A stretch of 64,000 bases of DNA from NCBI RefSeq assembly GCF_002811245.1, contig NZ_NIVQ01000012.1, positions 1 to 64,000 on the forward strand, read 5' to 3'. This DNA comes from Vibrio salilacus (GTDB taxonomy: Bacteria; Pseudomonadota; Gammaproteobacteria; Enterobacterales; Vibrionaceae). Position 1 is the stretch's first letter. Each line of letters begins with the position of its first letter. Below the pieces are notes generated by a model. It ran no database searches and was not told the DNA's origin. It worked only from the letters and a program-made list of their open reading frames with translations. A program made the translations under genes and the position numbers. Below, one piece after another: positions 10,430 to 20,233 of this stretch.

Positions 10430-11806
10430 ATGAAAATCATCATCCTTGGTGCAGGACAAGTCGGCGGCACACTGGCAGAAAACCTCGTTGGTGAAAACAA
10501 CGACATCACTATAGTCGATCAAGACAGTAATCGTCTGCGTGGACTACAAGATAAGTATGATTTACGAGTGGTTAATGGTCACGCCAGCCATCCCGATGTC
10601 CTGCGCGAAGCAGGGGCCCAAGATGCCGATATGCTGGTCGCGGTAACCAATATGGATGAGACTAACATGGCAGCATGCCAAGTGGCGTTTTCTCTGTTTA
10701 ACACCCCGAACCGAATTGCTCGAATTCGTTCACCTCAGTATTTGTATGAAAAAGAGGCATTGTTCCAATCAGGGGCGGTACCCGTTGATCATCTGATTGC
10801 CCCTGAGGAGCTAGTCACTAGCTATATTGAACGCCTAATTCAATACCCTGGGGCACTGCAAGTGGTCAGCTTTGCCGAGCAAAAAGTCAGCCTAGTTGCT
10901 GTTAAAGCGTATTATGGCGGCCCACTGGTCGGCAACGCACTCTCTGCTCTGCGCGAACATATGCCGCATATTGATACCCGTGTTGCAGCGATTTTTCGCC
11001 AAGGCCGCCCTATCAGACCACAAGGCACGACTGTCATTGAAGCCGATGATGAAGTGTTCTTTGTCGCCGCCAGCAATCATATTCGCTCGATAATGAGTGA
11101 ACTCCAACGCTTAGAAAAGCCCTATCGGCGCATCATGATTGTCGGCGGGGGTAATATTGGCGCTAGCCTTGCTCGTCGCCTCGAACACTCTTACAGTGTT
11201 AAATTAATTGAGCGTAGCTATCAGCGTGCCGAACAGCTCTCGGAAGAACTCGAGAACACAATCGTCTTTTGTGGTGATGCCGCAGACCAAGAACTGCTTG
11301 CGGAAGAAAACATCGATCAGGTGGATGTGTTTATCGCACTGACCAATGAAGATGAAACCAACATCATGTCGGCCATGCTCGCTAAGCGCATGGGAGCCAA
11401 AAAGGTGATGGTGCTGATCCAGCGCGGCGCTTATGTTGATCTCGTACAAGGCGGCGTGATTGACGTGGCGATCTCTCCACAACAAGCGACCATTTCGGCC
11501 TTGCTTACTCACGTTCGTCGTGCCGATATCGTTAACGTGTCATCACTGCGCCGAGGCGCTGCAGAAGCTATCGAAGCAATCGCTCATGGTGATGAAACAA
11601 CCTCGAAAGTAGTCGGTCGCGCCATTGCCGACATTAAATTGCCACCGGGCACCACTATCGGCGCGATTGTGCGTGGTGAAGAGGTACTGATCGCCCACGA
11701 CCGTACCGTGATTGAACAAGATGACCACGTAGTAATGTTCTTAGTTGACAAAAAGTACGTACCTGACGTCGAATCCCTGTTCCAGCCGAGCCCGTTTTTC
11801 CTTTAA
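10430..11806 (+). CDS. trkA: Trk potassium uptake NAD-binding protein
   Basis: Cytosolic regulatory subunit of the Trk K+ channel; binds NAD(H) and gates TrkH. 458 residues with two tandem RCK halves: Rossmann loops [13 protein letters not shown] at the N-terminus and [14 protein letters not shown] near 236, each followed by a TrkA-C domain. Its stop is 10 bp before the trkH start, and the trkH ribosome site (TAAGG) overlaps the trkA stop, pointing to translational coupling. Confidence 0.96.
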   Translation: MKIIILGAGQVGGTLAENLVGENNDITIVDQDSNRLRGLQDKYDLRVVNGHASHPDVLREAGAQDADMLVAVTNMDETNMAACQVAFSLFNTPNRIARIRSPQYLYEKEALFQSGAVPVDHLIAPEELVTSYIERLIQYPGALQVVSFAEQKVSLVAVKAYYGGPLVGNALSALREHMPHIDTRVAAIFRQGRPIRPQGTTVIEADDEVFFVAASNHIRSIMSELQRLEKPYRRIMIVGGGNIGASLARRLEHSYSVKLIERSYQRAEQLSEELENTIVFCGDAADQELLAEENIDQVDVFIALTNEDETNIMSAMLAKRMGAKKVMVLIQRGAYVDLVQGGVIDVAISPQQATISALLTHVRRADIVNVSSLRRGAAEAIEAIAHGDETTSKVVGRAIADIKLPPGTTIGAIVRGEEVLIAHDRTVIEQDDHVVMFLVDKKYVPDVESLFQPSPFFL

Positions 11807-11816
11807 GGCGATTTAT

Positions 11817-13262
11817 ATGGTTAACTTTCGTCCCATACTTTTCGTCATTGGACTCGTGTTGTCTAAGCTCGCGTTATTTATGTACGTTCCCACTATAGTG
11901 GCATTTATAACGGGTACTCCCGGCTTTCTGGAATTTGGTCAAGCCGTGCTTATCACTCATCTGGCCGCTTTTTTCTGCCTAACGATTGGGCGCACTCGAA
12001 CCTTTAAACTAAGCGTGCGTGATATGTTTCTGATCACCAGTTTGGTTTGGACAATTGCCAGTGCCTTTGCCGCGCTACCTTTTGTATTTATCAATCACAT
12101 TAGTTTTACCGATGCTTACTTTGAAACCATGTCGGGCATTACCACGACAGGCTCAACCGTACTCAGCGGTTTAGACAATATGGCACCGAGTATTCTTCTG
12201 TGGCGTTCAATTTTACAGTGGCTGGGAGGGATTGGCTTTATTGTTATGGCGGTGGCAGTACTGCCGATGTTGAATGTCGGGGGTATGAAGCTGTTTCATA
12301 CTGAATCGTCTGATTGGTCAGATAAGAGCAGCCCAAGAGCAAAAACCGTGGCTAAAAACATTGTTGCGGTTTATTTGGTCCTTACTGGTTTATGCTTCGC
12401 TGGCTATTTATTATCGGGGATGACGCCATTTGAAGCGATCAATCACTCGTTTACTACCCTGTCAACGGGTGGCTACTCGACGTCTGATGGTTCAATGAAC
12501 CACTTTTCTAACGCTGCACATTGGGTGGCAATTCTGTTTATGTTCTTAGGTGGCTTGCCCTTTTTATTGTTCATCGCAGCAATACGTAAACGTCGGCTCA
12601 AGCAACTGATCAATGATGCGCAAGTACGGGGGTTTACCTCCCTATTTTTAATCAGCAGCGTAATCGTTGCCTCATGGCTCGTCATACGAGATGACTATAT
12701 CATCATCGATGCACTACGAGTTTCTATGTTTAATATCATTTCAGTCGTAACCACCACCGGTTTTGGTCTGGAAGACTTCACCGCTTGGGGCGCTCTGCCA
12801 ACCACCTTGTTTGCATTCTTAATGATGGCAGGGGCTTGTTCCGGATCAACCTCTGGGGGGATTAAGGTGTTTCGCTTTCAAATTGCCTTCACTCTACTCA
12901 ACAAGCAAATGATGAAACTTGTTCACCCATCTGGTGTATTTGTTCAGCGTTACAACCAACGCCCAGTCAATGACGACATTATCCGCTCTGTGGTCGCTTT
13001 TGGCCTGGCATTTTTTATTACGATTATTATCATTGCTGGCGGGTTAAGCGCGATGGGATTAGACCCTATCACCAGCATCTCAGGTTCGATTACTGCTGTA
13101 GCGAATGTCGGCCCTGGAATGGGGTCTGTGATTGGTCCGACAGGGAACTTTGCTCCTTTGCCAGATACGGCAAAATGGTTGCTCAGTTTAGGTATGCTGA
13201 TGGGCAGGCTTGAGATTCTGACGCTGCTGGTCCTTTTCTTCCCCGCCTTTTGGCGTCGTTGA
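11817..13262 (+). CDS. trkH: Trk potassium uptake transmembrane protein
   Basis: Inner-membrane K+ channel-like subunit of the Trk system. 481 residues, highly hydrophobic, with four M1-P-M2 repeats; pore-loop segments TTTGSTVLSG, TLSTGGYS, TTTGFGLEDF and AVANVGPGMG contain the selectivity glycines. Start at ATG 11817 (MVNFRPILF), just after trkA. Converges with trhA; no obvious terminator in the 6-bp gap. Confidence 0.95.
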   Translation: MVNFRPILFVIGLVLSKLALFMYVPTIVAFITGTPGFLEFGQAVLITHLAAFFCLTIGRTRTFKLSVRDMFLITSLVWTIASAFAALPFVFINHISFTDAYFETMSGITTTGSTVLSGLDNMAPSILLWRSILQWLGGIGFIVMAVAVLPMLNVGGMKLFHTESSDWSDKSSPRAKTVAKNIVAVYLVLTGLCFAGYLLSGMTPFEAINHSFTTLSTGGYSTSDGSMNHFSNAAHWVAILFMFLGGLPFLLFIAAIRKRRLKQLINDAQVRGFTSLFLISSVIVASWLVIRDDYIIIDALRVSMFNIISVVTTTGFGLEDFTAWGALPTTLFAFLMMAGACSGSTSGGIKVFRFQIAFTLLNKQMMKLVHPSGVFVQRYNQRPVNDDIIRSVVAFGLAFFITIIIIAGGLSAMGLDPITSISGSITAVANVGPGMGSVIGPTGNFAPLPDTAKWLLSLGMLMGRLEILTLLVLFFPAFWRR

Positions 13263-13268
13263 AGCGCG

Positions 13269-13922
13269 TTAAGCGGTTGCCACGTAAAGATAAATAGCAA
13301 AAAAATGACAAGCGCAGCCGGCCAAAACAAAACCGTGCCAAATCGCATGATTGTAGGGGATGCGCTTAGCGACATAGAAAATCACCCCCAGTGAGTAAAT
13401 CACGCCTCCCGCAGCGAGCAGAGTCAACCCGCCGATGGCTAAGTTCATCGCCAACTGATAAAGGACAATCAGCGATAACCACCCCATGATGAGATAAGTG
13501 GCCAAAGAGAGCTTTTTAAACCGATAGACAAAAGCTAGCTTCATGATGATACCGAATAAGGCAATCGCCCAAATCACGACCATTAAGCCCATCGCTAACG
13601 GCGTGCGCAGGCTGATTAACAGAAATGGCGTATAACTCCCCGCAATCAACAGATAAATAGCGCAATGGTCGAAAGTTTTCAGCGCCCGTTTGGCTTTTTG
13701 GTACGGGATCGCATGGTATAAAGTCGACGCAAGAAACAGCACAATCATGCTCACACCGTAAACCGTCATACTGGTCACGGTTAATGCATCGGCATCTTGT
13801 TGAATTGACTTCATCAACAGCAACACTAAGCCGACAATACTCAGCACCATGCCGAGGGCATGAGTTAAGGTATTGGCTAACTCTTCTTTTGTGCTGTATT
13901 GAGCGGCTTGATTGGCAGGCAT
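13269..13922 (-). CDS. trhA: Hemolysin III / TrhA family membrane protein
   Basis: A seven-helix membrane protein of the PAQR-like hemolysin III family (about 217 residues). Visible family features: [14 protein letters not shown] at the N-terminus, [24 protein letters not shown], and [20 protein letters not shown] at the C-terminus, supplying the putative metal-binding His residues. Related TrhA proteins influence membrane lipid homeostasis; direct haemolysis is doubtful. Start uncertain: ATG 13922 has GGAG 10 nt upstream; codons at 13931 and 13958 are alternatives. Confidence 0.82.
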   Translation of the reverse strand: MPANQAAQYSTKEELANTLTHALGMVLSIVGLVLLLMKSIQQDADALTVTSMTVYGVSMIVLFLASTLYHAIPYQKAKRALKTFDHCAIYLLIAGSYTPFLLISLRTPLAMGLMVVIWAIALFGIIMKLAFVYRFKKLSLATYLIMGWLSLIVLYQLAMNLAIGGLTLLAAGGVIYSLGVIFYVAKRIPYNHAIWHGFVLAGCACHFFAIYLYVATA

Positions 13923-14014
13923 AGACACCATACTCCGAGTCACTATTGGAATAATCACTCAAGAGTATGGCATATTAGGCTTACAGTTGTAAGCTGAAAG
14001 TGTGGCTTTTTCGT

Positions 14015-14812
14015 TTAAGAGTGTTGGTCCAAATATTCGACCACTAACTGACCCGCTTCTTGCGCAGAAGTGTGTAATGGAATCGCTAACTGACGTTTAA
14101 GTTGGCCAATACCTAATAGGCTCGCCAACATACCTCTAGCTCCCTCGCGATGACGATCGATTTCAAACCACATCTGCAACTCATCATCGGTCCGATAGGC
14201 GACCACTTCTAGTTCACGCCAACGGCCATGGAATGGTCCAGTGGTCGGAACAAATTCGAACTCTTGAACAAAAGGCCATGAAAAGCCATCGACCTCTTCA
14301 CATTCGACCTGACGAATGCGCAAACCTTGTTCTTCCAGCGCGGTAAAAATACCGTCTAACAGTGCATCGGGTCTGACGGTTAACACATCTTTATCGGTTG
14401 GATCTTTGGCCATTTCGATGTCTAAGCCAGTCTCAAGCCACACTTTCGAGTCACCGACAGTGACTGGAGTATTCCAAGGCACATCAATTTCGATGTCAAA
14501 GTCGCGTGCCTCACCAGGGTTGATCGTAAACGCATAAGGCAGGGACCACTCGGCCAGCACATAACTTTCGGCAACGCGACGCATCCGCCCAGCCGTGTGT
14601 TTATCCTTATCGTGATCGGCGGGTACCTCTTTGATGTAGCGGCAGTACAGCTTCAGTTCGATGTTGTCAATCTCTTGCTCTGTCGCCCCTCCGTAGACAT
14701 GAATGGTGATATTGACCTTCTGTCCTGGATACAACACTTCTTGCTGCAATACTGAGTCAACTTTTGCACTACCAATCCCAAAACTCGCCAAGGTTTTTTT
14801 AAATAACGACAT
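14015..14812 (-). CDS. Spo0M (sporulation control) family protein
   Basis: 265-residue cytosolic protein of the Spo0M family, an arrestin-like beta fold: MSLFKKTLASFGIGSAKVDS start, VLYPGQKVNITIHVYGG strand pair, and the C-terminal half with FVPTTGPFHGRW. In Bacillus Spo0M affects sporulation; vibrios do not sporulate and the role here is unknown. I start at 14812, which has GGAGG 5 nt upstream, not at 14824. It is a single-gene unit with about 175 bp of upstream non-coding DNA before the palindrome at 14959. Confidence 0.82.
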   Translation of the reverse strand: MSLFKKTLASFGIGSAKVDSVLQQEVLYPGQKVNITIHVYGGATEQEIDNIELKLYCRYIKEVPADHDKDKHTAGRMRRVAESYVLAEWSLPYAFTINPGEARDFDIEIDVPWNTPVTVGDSKVWLETGLDIEMAKDPTDKDVLTVRPDALLDGIFTALEEQGLRIRQVECEEVDGFSWPFVQEFEFVPTTGPFHGRWRELEVVAYRTDDELQMWFEIDRHREGARGMLASLLGIGQLKRQLAIPLHTSAQEAGQLVVEYLDQHS

Positions 14813-14958
14813 AACTACCTCCATGGCATCAACGAGACACTCTAATATTCTCCATACTAATCTGCATTACCGTATCACGACTAGTGGCTTGTTCACATAA
14901 TTGTAGTGGATTGCAATCGATTATTTATCGACCAGACAAATTGTTAGTGCTAATCTAA

Positions 14959-14982
14959 TTATGATATGCATGCATATCATAA
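14959..14982. repeat. Perfect 24-bp palindrome
   Basis: Arms of 12 bases (TTATGATATGCA and its exact reverse complement) with no spacer. It lies between the divergent Spo0M gene and the 94-codon frame starting at 14989. A perfect dyad this long in an intergenic region suggests a binding site for a dimeric regulator, but no regulator is identified here. Confidence 0.85.
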
Positions 14983-14988
14983 CCCTGA

Positions 14989-15273
14989 TTGACTATTTGG
15001 ATTGGCGTAAGCCAGAAAGAGCCAAACTTCAGCGATGAAGATCAACTCATAGTTAATCAGGTCATTACATTGGCAATGGATATGCCTGACAAGTTAGGTA
15101 ACTTAATGCGCCCAACAACCGTCAGGTTTTCGCACACTAACCGTAGTGCGATGCGTCGTCGTAGTGGCTTTGTTTCCGCTCCGATGGCCAAAAAGCCTGC
15201 TCCTGCAATGACTTTGGTTGAGAGAACCGCCGTCATGGCTTCAGCACCAGCTAAAGTTGTTCAAGCAGCATAA
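14989..15273 (+). CDS. Unrecognised basic protein, 94 codons
   Basis: I do not recognise this frame. It opens at TTG 14989, directly after an in-frame stop, or at ATG 15076 (MDMPDKLGN); neither has a clear ribosome site. The product ends in a basic, alanine/proline-rich tail (NRSAMRRRSGF, APMAKKPAPAM). Support for a transcription unit comes from the palindrome just upstream and a canonical terminator just downstream. A second frame begins ATG 14961 and ends at 15038, so a frameshifted older gene is possible. Existence as a translated protein is uncertain. Confidence 0.4.
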   Translation: MTIWIGVSQKEPNFSDEDQLIVNQVITLAMDMPDKLGNLMRPTTVRFSHTNRSAMRRRSGFVSAPMAKKPAPAMTLVERTAVMASAPAKVVQAA

Positions 15274-15278
15274 TTAAA

Positions 15279-15304
15279 AAGCGCAGGAATCTCTGCGCTT
15301 TTTT
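15279..15304 (+). terminator. Terminator after the 94-codon frame
   Basis: AAGCGCAG, loop GAATCT, CTGCGCTT then TTTT: an 8-bp perfect stem with T tract. Confidence 0.88.
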
Positions 15305-15371
15305 CTTACCTTCATTTACTCAATTTGATACCTTTACTGGAAAGTCATTATAAAGAATATGGAGAAAGCCA

Positions 15372-15638
15372 ATGAAGTGTCACCGTATTGAAGAACTGCT
15401 AGCATTGCTTGAACCGGAATGGCAGAAAGACCAACAGATGAACTTATTGCAATTTATCGTCCAACTTAGCCAAGAAGCGGGCTACCAAGGTAAACTTGAA
15501 GACCTCACCGACGATGTTCTGATCTACCACCTCAAAATGCGTAACAGCAGTAAAGAAGAGATGATTCCCGGCTTAAAGAAAGATCAAGAAAACGATTTTA
15601 AAACTGCTATTTTACGTGCTCGTGGTCTTATTGATTAA
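15372..15638 (+). CDS. yihD: YihD family protein (DUF1040)
   Basis: 88 residues, matching E. coli YihD almost throughout: [46 protein letters not shown] and the end [13 protein letters not shown]. Small soluble helical protein of unknown function. ATG with GGAGAAAGCCA upstream. In E. coli yihD precedes srkA and dsbA; here ccoG lies between yihD and srkA. A weak hairpin (AAGCG...CGCTT with seven Ts, 15659-15682) may terminate it. Confidence 0.9.
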   Translation: MKCHRIEELLALLEPEWQKDQQMNLLQFIVQLSQEAGYQGKLEDLTDDVLIYHLKMRNSSKEEMIPGLKKDQENDFKTAILRARGLID

Positions 15639-15899
15639 ACAAAAACGTATTAACAGTAAGCGGCCATGCGTCGCTTTTTTTGTGCTAAATTTTTATCAAC
15701 AGCCAAACTGTTAGGTGATTTATTTATAGAACTGTTGTGCACTTTGTTGTTAAAGGTTGATAGCCTTAAAGAAATGAAATTGTTATCGGGTATATAATCA
15801 CCGCCCATTAGCATTAACTAAAATAGTACATCCTCATAATTTCGAGCGAGAACAATAAAAATCTCGCCAATTTACCGTTTAGCCCTAAAAGGAAGCGCA

Positions 15900-17318
15900 A
15901 TGAGTCGGGATAAAATTGATATTAAAGATGTGACTCCCAAAACCTTCAACCCTAAAACCCATAAAACCAAAGGGGACAGGTTTAACCCGAGCAATCGAAT
16001 CTATGTTCGCGAAAGTAAAGGGGTGTTCCAAAAACTGCGCCGTTATGGTGGCTGGTTCCTACTGGTTATGTTCGCCATGGTGCCATGGATTCCATATGGC
16101 GAGCGCCAAGCAATTTTGCTCGATATCGGCAACCAACAATTTAACTTTTTCGGCACCACACTTTATCCACAAGATCTGACCTTACTCGCGCTGCTGTTTA
16201 TGATCGCAGCGTTTGGCTTATTCTTTCTCACCACATTTTTAGGCCGTGTCTGGTGTGGCTACTTGTGCCCTCAAACCGTCTGGACCTTTATGTACATCTG
16301 GTTTGAAGAGAAGCTTGAAGGCAGCGCCAATAAACGACGTAAGCAAGATTCTGGTAAGCTCACCACCAACATCGCGATGCGTAAGGCCATCAAACATTTA
16401 GCCTGGTGGGGGATCGCCCTAGCAACGGGCTTCACGTTTGTCGGCTATTTTGCGCCAGTGAAAGAACTCGTCGTGGACTTCTTTAGCTTTAACGCAAGCT
16501 TTTGGCCTGTATTTTGGGTACTGTTCTTTGCTGGCTGTACCTACGCCAATGCGGGTTGGATGCGTTCAATTGTGTGCATCCACATGTGTCCATATGCTCG
16601 CTTCCAGTCGGCAATGTTCGATAAAGACACCTTTATTGTTGGCTATAATGCCAAGCGTGGAGAGACTCGTGGCCCACGCTCTCGCAAAGCCGACCCAAAA
16701 GCCCTCGGTCTCGGTGACTGTATCGATTGTGACCTGTGTGTTCAGGTTTGCCCAACCGGTATCGATATTCGTGACGGCTTGCAATACGAATGCATCAACT
16801 GCGGTGCCTGTATCGATGCGTGTGACAACACCATGGAACGCATGGGCTATGAAAAAGGCCTGATTAGCTACACCACAGAACACCGCCTGTCAGGTAAACA
16901 TACCAAAGTCGCTCGGCCTAAATTATTGGGGTATGGCGCCGTGCTGCTGGTTATGATTGGCCTGTTCTTTGTTCAAGTCGCCAGTGTCGATCCGGTTGGC
17001 CTGAGTGTACTTCGTGACCGAAGCCAACTCTTTAGAGTCAATGGCTCAGGTGAAATCGAAAACACCTATACGCTCAAGATCATCAATAAAACCCAACAAC
17101 AACAGCAATATCGTCTTGATGTTGAAGGTCTTAATGATGTTTCGTGGTACGGTAATCAGACAGTAAAAGTCGAGCCAGGTGAAGTACTCAGCTTCCCACT
17201 AAGCCTTGGCGTCAAGCCCGATAATCTTAGCTCTCCAGTTTCAACGATTCAGTTTATACTGTCGGATAGCGAAGACTTTTCTATTGCCGTTGAGAGCCGT
17301 TTCATTAAGAAACTTTAG
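15900..17318 (+). CDS. ccoG: Cytochrome c oxidase accessory protein CcoG (FixG/RdxA-like)
   Basis: Membrane iron-sulphur protein linked to assembly of cbb3-type cytochrome oxidase, thought to act in copper reduction for its active site. 472 residues: N-terminal membrane segments with the motif WCGYLCPQTVW, two ferredoxin-type 4Fe-4S motifs (CIDCDLCVQVCPTG and CINCGACIDACDN) around residues 275-310, another membrane segment near 345-360, and a C-terminal Ig-like FixG domain. ATG with AAGGAAGCGCA upstream. No ccoNOPQ genes in this window. Monocistronic, ending at a strong terminator. Confidence 0.93.
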   Translation: MSRDKIDIKDVTPKTFNPKTHKTKGDRFNPSNRIYVRESKGVFQKLRRYGGWFLLVMFAMVPWIPYGERQAILLDIGNQQFNFFGTTLYPQDLTLLALLFMIAAFGLFFLTTFLGRVWCGYLCPQTVWTFMYIWFEEKLEGSANKRRKQDSGKLTTNIAMRKAIKHLAWWGIALATGFTFVGYFAPVKELVVDFFSFNASFWPVFWVLFFAGCTYANAGWMRSIVCIHMCPYARFQSAMFDKDTFIVGYNAKRGETRGPRSRKADPKALGLGDCIDCDLCVQVCPTGIDIRDGLQYECINCGACIDACDNTMERMGYEKGLISYTTEHRLSGKHTKVARPKLLGYGAVLLVMIGLFFVQVASVDPVGLSVLRDRSQLFRVNGSGEIENTYTLKIINKTQQQQQYRLDVEGLNDVSWYGNQTVKVEPGEVLSFPLSLGVKPDNLSSPVSTIQFILSDSEDFSIAVESRFIKKL

Positions 17319-17342
17319 CCCGTCAGCGCCACCTAATGGAAA

Positions 17343-17371
17343 GAGGCTCAGCAATGAGCCTCTTTTATTTT
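17343..17371 (+). terminator. ccoG terminator abutting srkA start
   Basis: GAGGCTCA, loop GCAA, TGAGCCTC followed by TTTTATTTTT. The T tract ends directly at the srkA ATG (17373). Confidence 0.88.
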
Positions 17372-17372
17372 T

Positions 17373-18359
17373 ATGACCGAACAAGCTTTTAATTTTGAGG
17401 CTCTAACGCCGGATTTCATGTGGTATGCCCTTGAGAGTATCGGCATCCGCGCTGAATCTGGCTTCCTGGCACTCAACAGTTATGAAAACCGCGTTTATCA
17501 ATTTACTGATGAAGAGCGCCAACGCTATGTGGTGAAATTCTATCGCCCACAGCGCTGGAACCAGGCACAGATCCAAGAAGAGCACGATTTTACCTTGGAG
17601 CTCATCGAGTCAGAAATTCCGGTTGCTCCCCCCGTAATCCTTAACGGACAAACCCTACATTATTACCAAGGTTATCTGTTTGCTTTATTTGCTAGCGTAG
17701 GTGGACGCCAATTCGAAGTGGATAACCTTGATCAACTCGAAGGTGTCGGCCGCTTTCTTGGTCGCATCCATAAAGTGGGCGAGAAACAGACGTTTAAACA
17801 TCGCCCAACAATCGGCTTTGATGAATATGTCTACCAGCCGCGCAAGATCCTTGAACAGTCGCCGTTCATTCCCTCACATCTTGAGAACGCCTTCTTTAGC
17901 GATCTCGATATGCTGATCAAATCATTGGAAGCTCGCTGGGATGATAATTTCACTGACATTCGTCTGCATGGGGACTGTCATCCGGGTAATATTCTGTGGC
18001 GCGATGGGCCAATGTTTGTTGACCTCGATGACGCGCGTAACGGTCCGGCGATTCAGGATTTATGGATGCTGCTAAACGGTGAGCGCCACGATAAGCTTGC
18101 TCAACTCGATATCGTTTTGGAAGCGTACCAAGAATTTAGCGACTTTAATGTTAATCAGTTGAAACTAATTGAGCCTTTACGCGGTCTACGAATGGTGCAC
18201 TATATGGCATGGCTGGCAAAAAGGTGGCACGATCCTGCATTTCCGCTCGCTTTCCCATGGTTTAATGATCCAAAATATTGGGAAAGTCAGGTCCTTGCGT
18301 TCAAGGAGCAGCTTTTTGCCTTAGATGAAGCGCCACTTTCACTTATGCCACAGTGGTAA
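17373..18359 (+). CDS. srkA: Stress response kinase A (YihE/RdoA)
   Basis: Ser/Thr protein kinase with aminoglycoside-phosphotransferase fold, 328 residues, acting in stress and cell-death responses in E. coli. Kinase features: VVKFYRPQRW (ATP-binding lysine), LHGDCHPGNILW catalytic loop and FVDLDDARNGP metal-binding Asp. N-terminal NSYENRVYQF matches E. coli. The ATG directly follows a terminator T tract and lacks a recognisable ribosome site, so translation may be inefficient or start differently. dsbA follows 25 bp later, as in E. coli. Confidence 0.93.
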   Translation: MTEQAFNFEALTPDFMWYALESIGIRAESGFLALNSYENRVYQFTDEERQRYVVKFYRPQRWNQAQIQEEHDFTLELIESEIPVAPPVILNGQTLHYYQGYLFALFASVGGRQFEVDNLDQLEGVGRFLGRIHKVGEKQTFKHRPTIGFDEYVYQPRKILEQSPFIPSHLENAFFSDLDMLIKSLEARWDDNFTDIRLHGDCHPGNILWRDGPMFVDLDDARNGPAIQDLWMLLNGERHDKLAQLDIVLEAYQEFSDFNVNQLKLIEPLRGLRMVHYMAWLAKRWHDPAFPLAFPWFNDPKYWESQVLAFKEQLFALDEAPLSLMPQW

Positions 18360-18384
18360 TTAATACGACAACATGGAGTCAAAA

Positions 18385-18987
18385 ATGAAAAAGCTGTTTG
18401 CACTCGTCGCAACTGTGATGCTGAGCTTCACTGCTCACGCCGCCCAATTTAGTCAAGGCGAACACTATAAAGTGTTGGATCTTGAGGGATCAAAAAAACC
18501 GACTGTCACTGAGTTCTTCTCTTTTTACTGCCCACACTGTAAATCATTTGAACCCATCATCCAGCAACTCAAAGCGCAGTTGCCTGAAGAGGCCAAGTTA
18601 CAGAAAAACCATGTGTCGTTTATGGGTGGCAACATGGGTGAGTCGATGAGCAAAGCTTACGCGACCATGTTGGTATTGAAAGTAGAAGACAAAATGGTAC
18701 CTGTCATGTTCAACCGCATTCACAACATGCGTAAAGCACCAAAAGATGATGCTGAACTGCGTCAGATCTTCCTCGATGAAGGTGTTGATGCGCAGAAGTT
18801 TGACGCAGCGTTTAATGGCTTTGCGGTAGATTCGATGGTGCGTCGTTTTGACAAACAGTTTAAAGACAGTGGCCTGTCTGGTGTACCTGCAGTTATAGTC
18901 AACAACAAGTACCTAGTTGAAGCGCAGTCTATCAAAACGCTCGATGAGTACTTTGACTTAGTCAATTACCTACTGACATTGAAGTAA
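18385..18987 (+). CDS. dsbA: Thiol:disulfide interchange protein DsbA
   Basis: Periplasmic oxidase that forms disulfide bonds in secreted proteins. 200 residues: signal peptide [19 protein letters not shown] cleaved before AQF, active site CPHC in [11 protein letters not shown], and the cis-proline loop SGVPAVIVN near the C-terminus. I start at ATG 18385, with TGGAG 6 nt upstream; the earlier ATG 18373 lies in that ribosome site. Probably expressed with srkA plus its own promoter. Confidence 0.96.
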   Translation: MKKLFALVATVMLSFTAHAAQFSQGEHYKVLDLEGSKKPTVTEFFSFYCPHCKSFEPIIQQLKAQLPEEAKLQKNHVSFMGGNMGESMSKAYATMLVLKVEDKMVPVMFNRIHNMRKAPKDDAELRQIFLDEGVDAQKFDAAFNGFAVDSMVRRFDKQFKDSGLSGVPAVIVNNKYLVEAQSIKTLDEYFDLVNYLLTLK

Positions 18988-19004
18988 TTAACGACTGAAT
19001 ACTG

Positions 19005-19028
19005 AAAGGGAGCCTAGGCTCCCTTTTT
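19005..19028 (+). terminator. dsbA terminator
   Basis: AAAGGGAGCC, loop TA, GGCTCCCTTTTT; strong perfect stem. Confidence 0.9.
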
Positions 19029-19214
19029 GCTTTTTGCTTTTTGCTACCAATACGATGCTAAAAATGAGATGAATGAGAAACTTAATCAACAATTCTCTTT
19101 AAAAAATTAAACAGCGTGTAATGATATAAGTCAGCCACTAACCTCACAACGGTCACAATCGTTTGACGCCAAACGAACCAAAGGTAGGTTCCAGGATTAT
19201 CCAGGGAGAATGTA

Positions 19215-20192
19215 ATGACGACCAAAACAATCACTTTTGCACTCGCATTGATGTATGCCACACCTGCCATTGCTCAGTTATCTGATACTGGAGGTTTCAG
19301 TGGTGAAGTGTCGTTGAGTGCCGGGTATACCTCTTCAAGCTCCAATTTTAATACCGACGCCAATGCCACCATCAATGATAATAATCAACAAGCCACAAGT
19401 GACCATCGTTTTATCCCTTTACCATTAGGTAATATCGCTTTTACTTTTGGTCAGGGACTCGATAAACAGATCTACGCAGGTACTTCACGCGAAGACATTG
19501 CCATCGGTACCTTAGCGCTCGAGATCGGCTTTAAGCAAAAGCTGGCCAATGGCACTGTTATCGACGTGGCGCTTCTGCCAACCATCATGTCGGGAAAGAC
19601 TTGGGCCGACCCTTTTGTCGAGGGTTCAGCGCGCACTATCACTGATGAAAGTGGCAATGCCTACCGCCTCAAGCTAAGTAACATTGCAGGCTCTGGCTTC
19701 ACCTTAGATACCGCCATGGCAACACAAGAGATAGATAATGAGCGTTCAGGCCTAGATTCGGGATACACAACAACCATGCTCAGCCGCAATTCAGACAAGC
19801 TATACGTCAAAGTTAGCTTTCGTCTATTCATCAATCGCAGCACCTTCTTAATCCCGTCCGTCAGCTACATAAAGTCAGACGCCGATGGCGAGGCAAATTC
19901 ATTCACGTCTTGGAAAGGTGAGCTGTCTTTGTTTCAACGCTTCGGTCGCCACCAGCTCGCCCTGACCGCAGGCTACACCGAACGCAGCTACGATGCTTCA
20001 CATCCGGTGTATAGCATGACTCGTGATGATAACGACCTCAGTCTATTTGCCGCCTACGAATATCAGCAATTATTCGGTTGGCGTAACCTATCGTGGATCT
20101 CATTTGCTGGCTATGGTCAAACCGATTCAACGATTCAATTTTATGACAGTGAGCAGATGATCGTTTCCACTGGTGTTAGCCTCAAGTTTTAA
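19215..20192 (+). CDS. DUF2860 family outer-membrane protein
   Basis: 325 residues with a signal peptide (about 1-20, ending AIA before QLSD) and alternating hydrophobic beta-strand pattern to a terminal phenylalanine (SLKF), typical of an outer-membrane barrel. Sequence resembles Vibrio DUF2860 proteins (GFSGEVSLSAGYTSS..., LGNIAFTFG, GTLALEIGFKQ). Function unknown. Ribosome site GGGAGAATGTA precedes ATG. The 227-bp gap from dsbA holds only the dsbA terminator and an A/T-rich promoter-like region. Confidence 0.78.
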   Translation: MTTKTITFALALMYATPAIAQLSDTGGFSGEVSLSAGYTSSSSNFNTDANATINDNNQQATSDHRFIPLPLGNIAFTFGQGLDKQIYAGTSREDIAIGTLALEIGFKQKLANGTVIDVALLPTIMSGKTWADPFVEGSARTITDESGNAYRLKLSNIAGSGFTLDTAMATQEIDNERSGLDSGYTTTMLSRNSDKLYVKVSFRLFINRSTFLIPSVSYIKSDADGEANSFTSWKGELSLFQRFGRHQLALTAGYTERSYDASHPVYSMTRDDNDLSLFAAYEYQQLFGWRNLSWISFAGYGQTDSTIQFYDSEQMIVSTGVSLKF

Positions 20193-20194
20193 TC

Positions 20195-20225
20195 GAGAAG
20201 CCCGCTCAGTGGGGGCTTCTCTTTT
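20195..20225 (+). terminator. Terminator after the DUF2860 gene
   Basis: GAGAAGCCC, loop, GGGCTTCTC then TTTT; placed between convergent genes. Confidence 0.8.
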
Positions 20226-20233
20226 AAAAGCAC

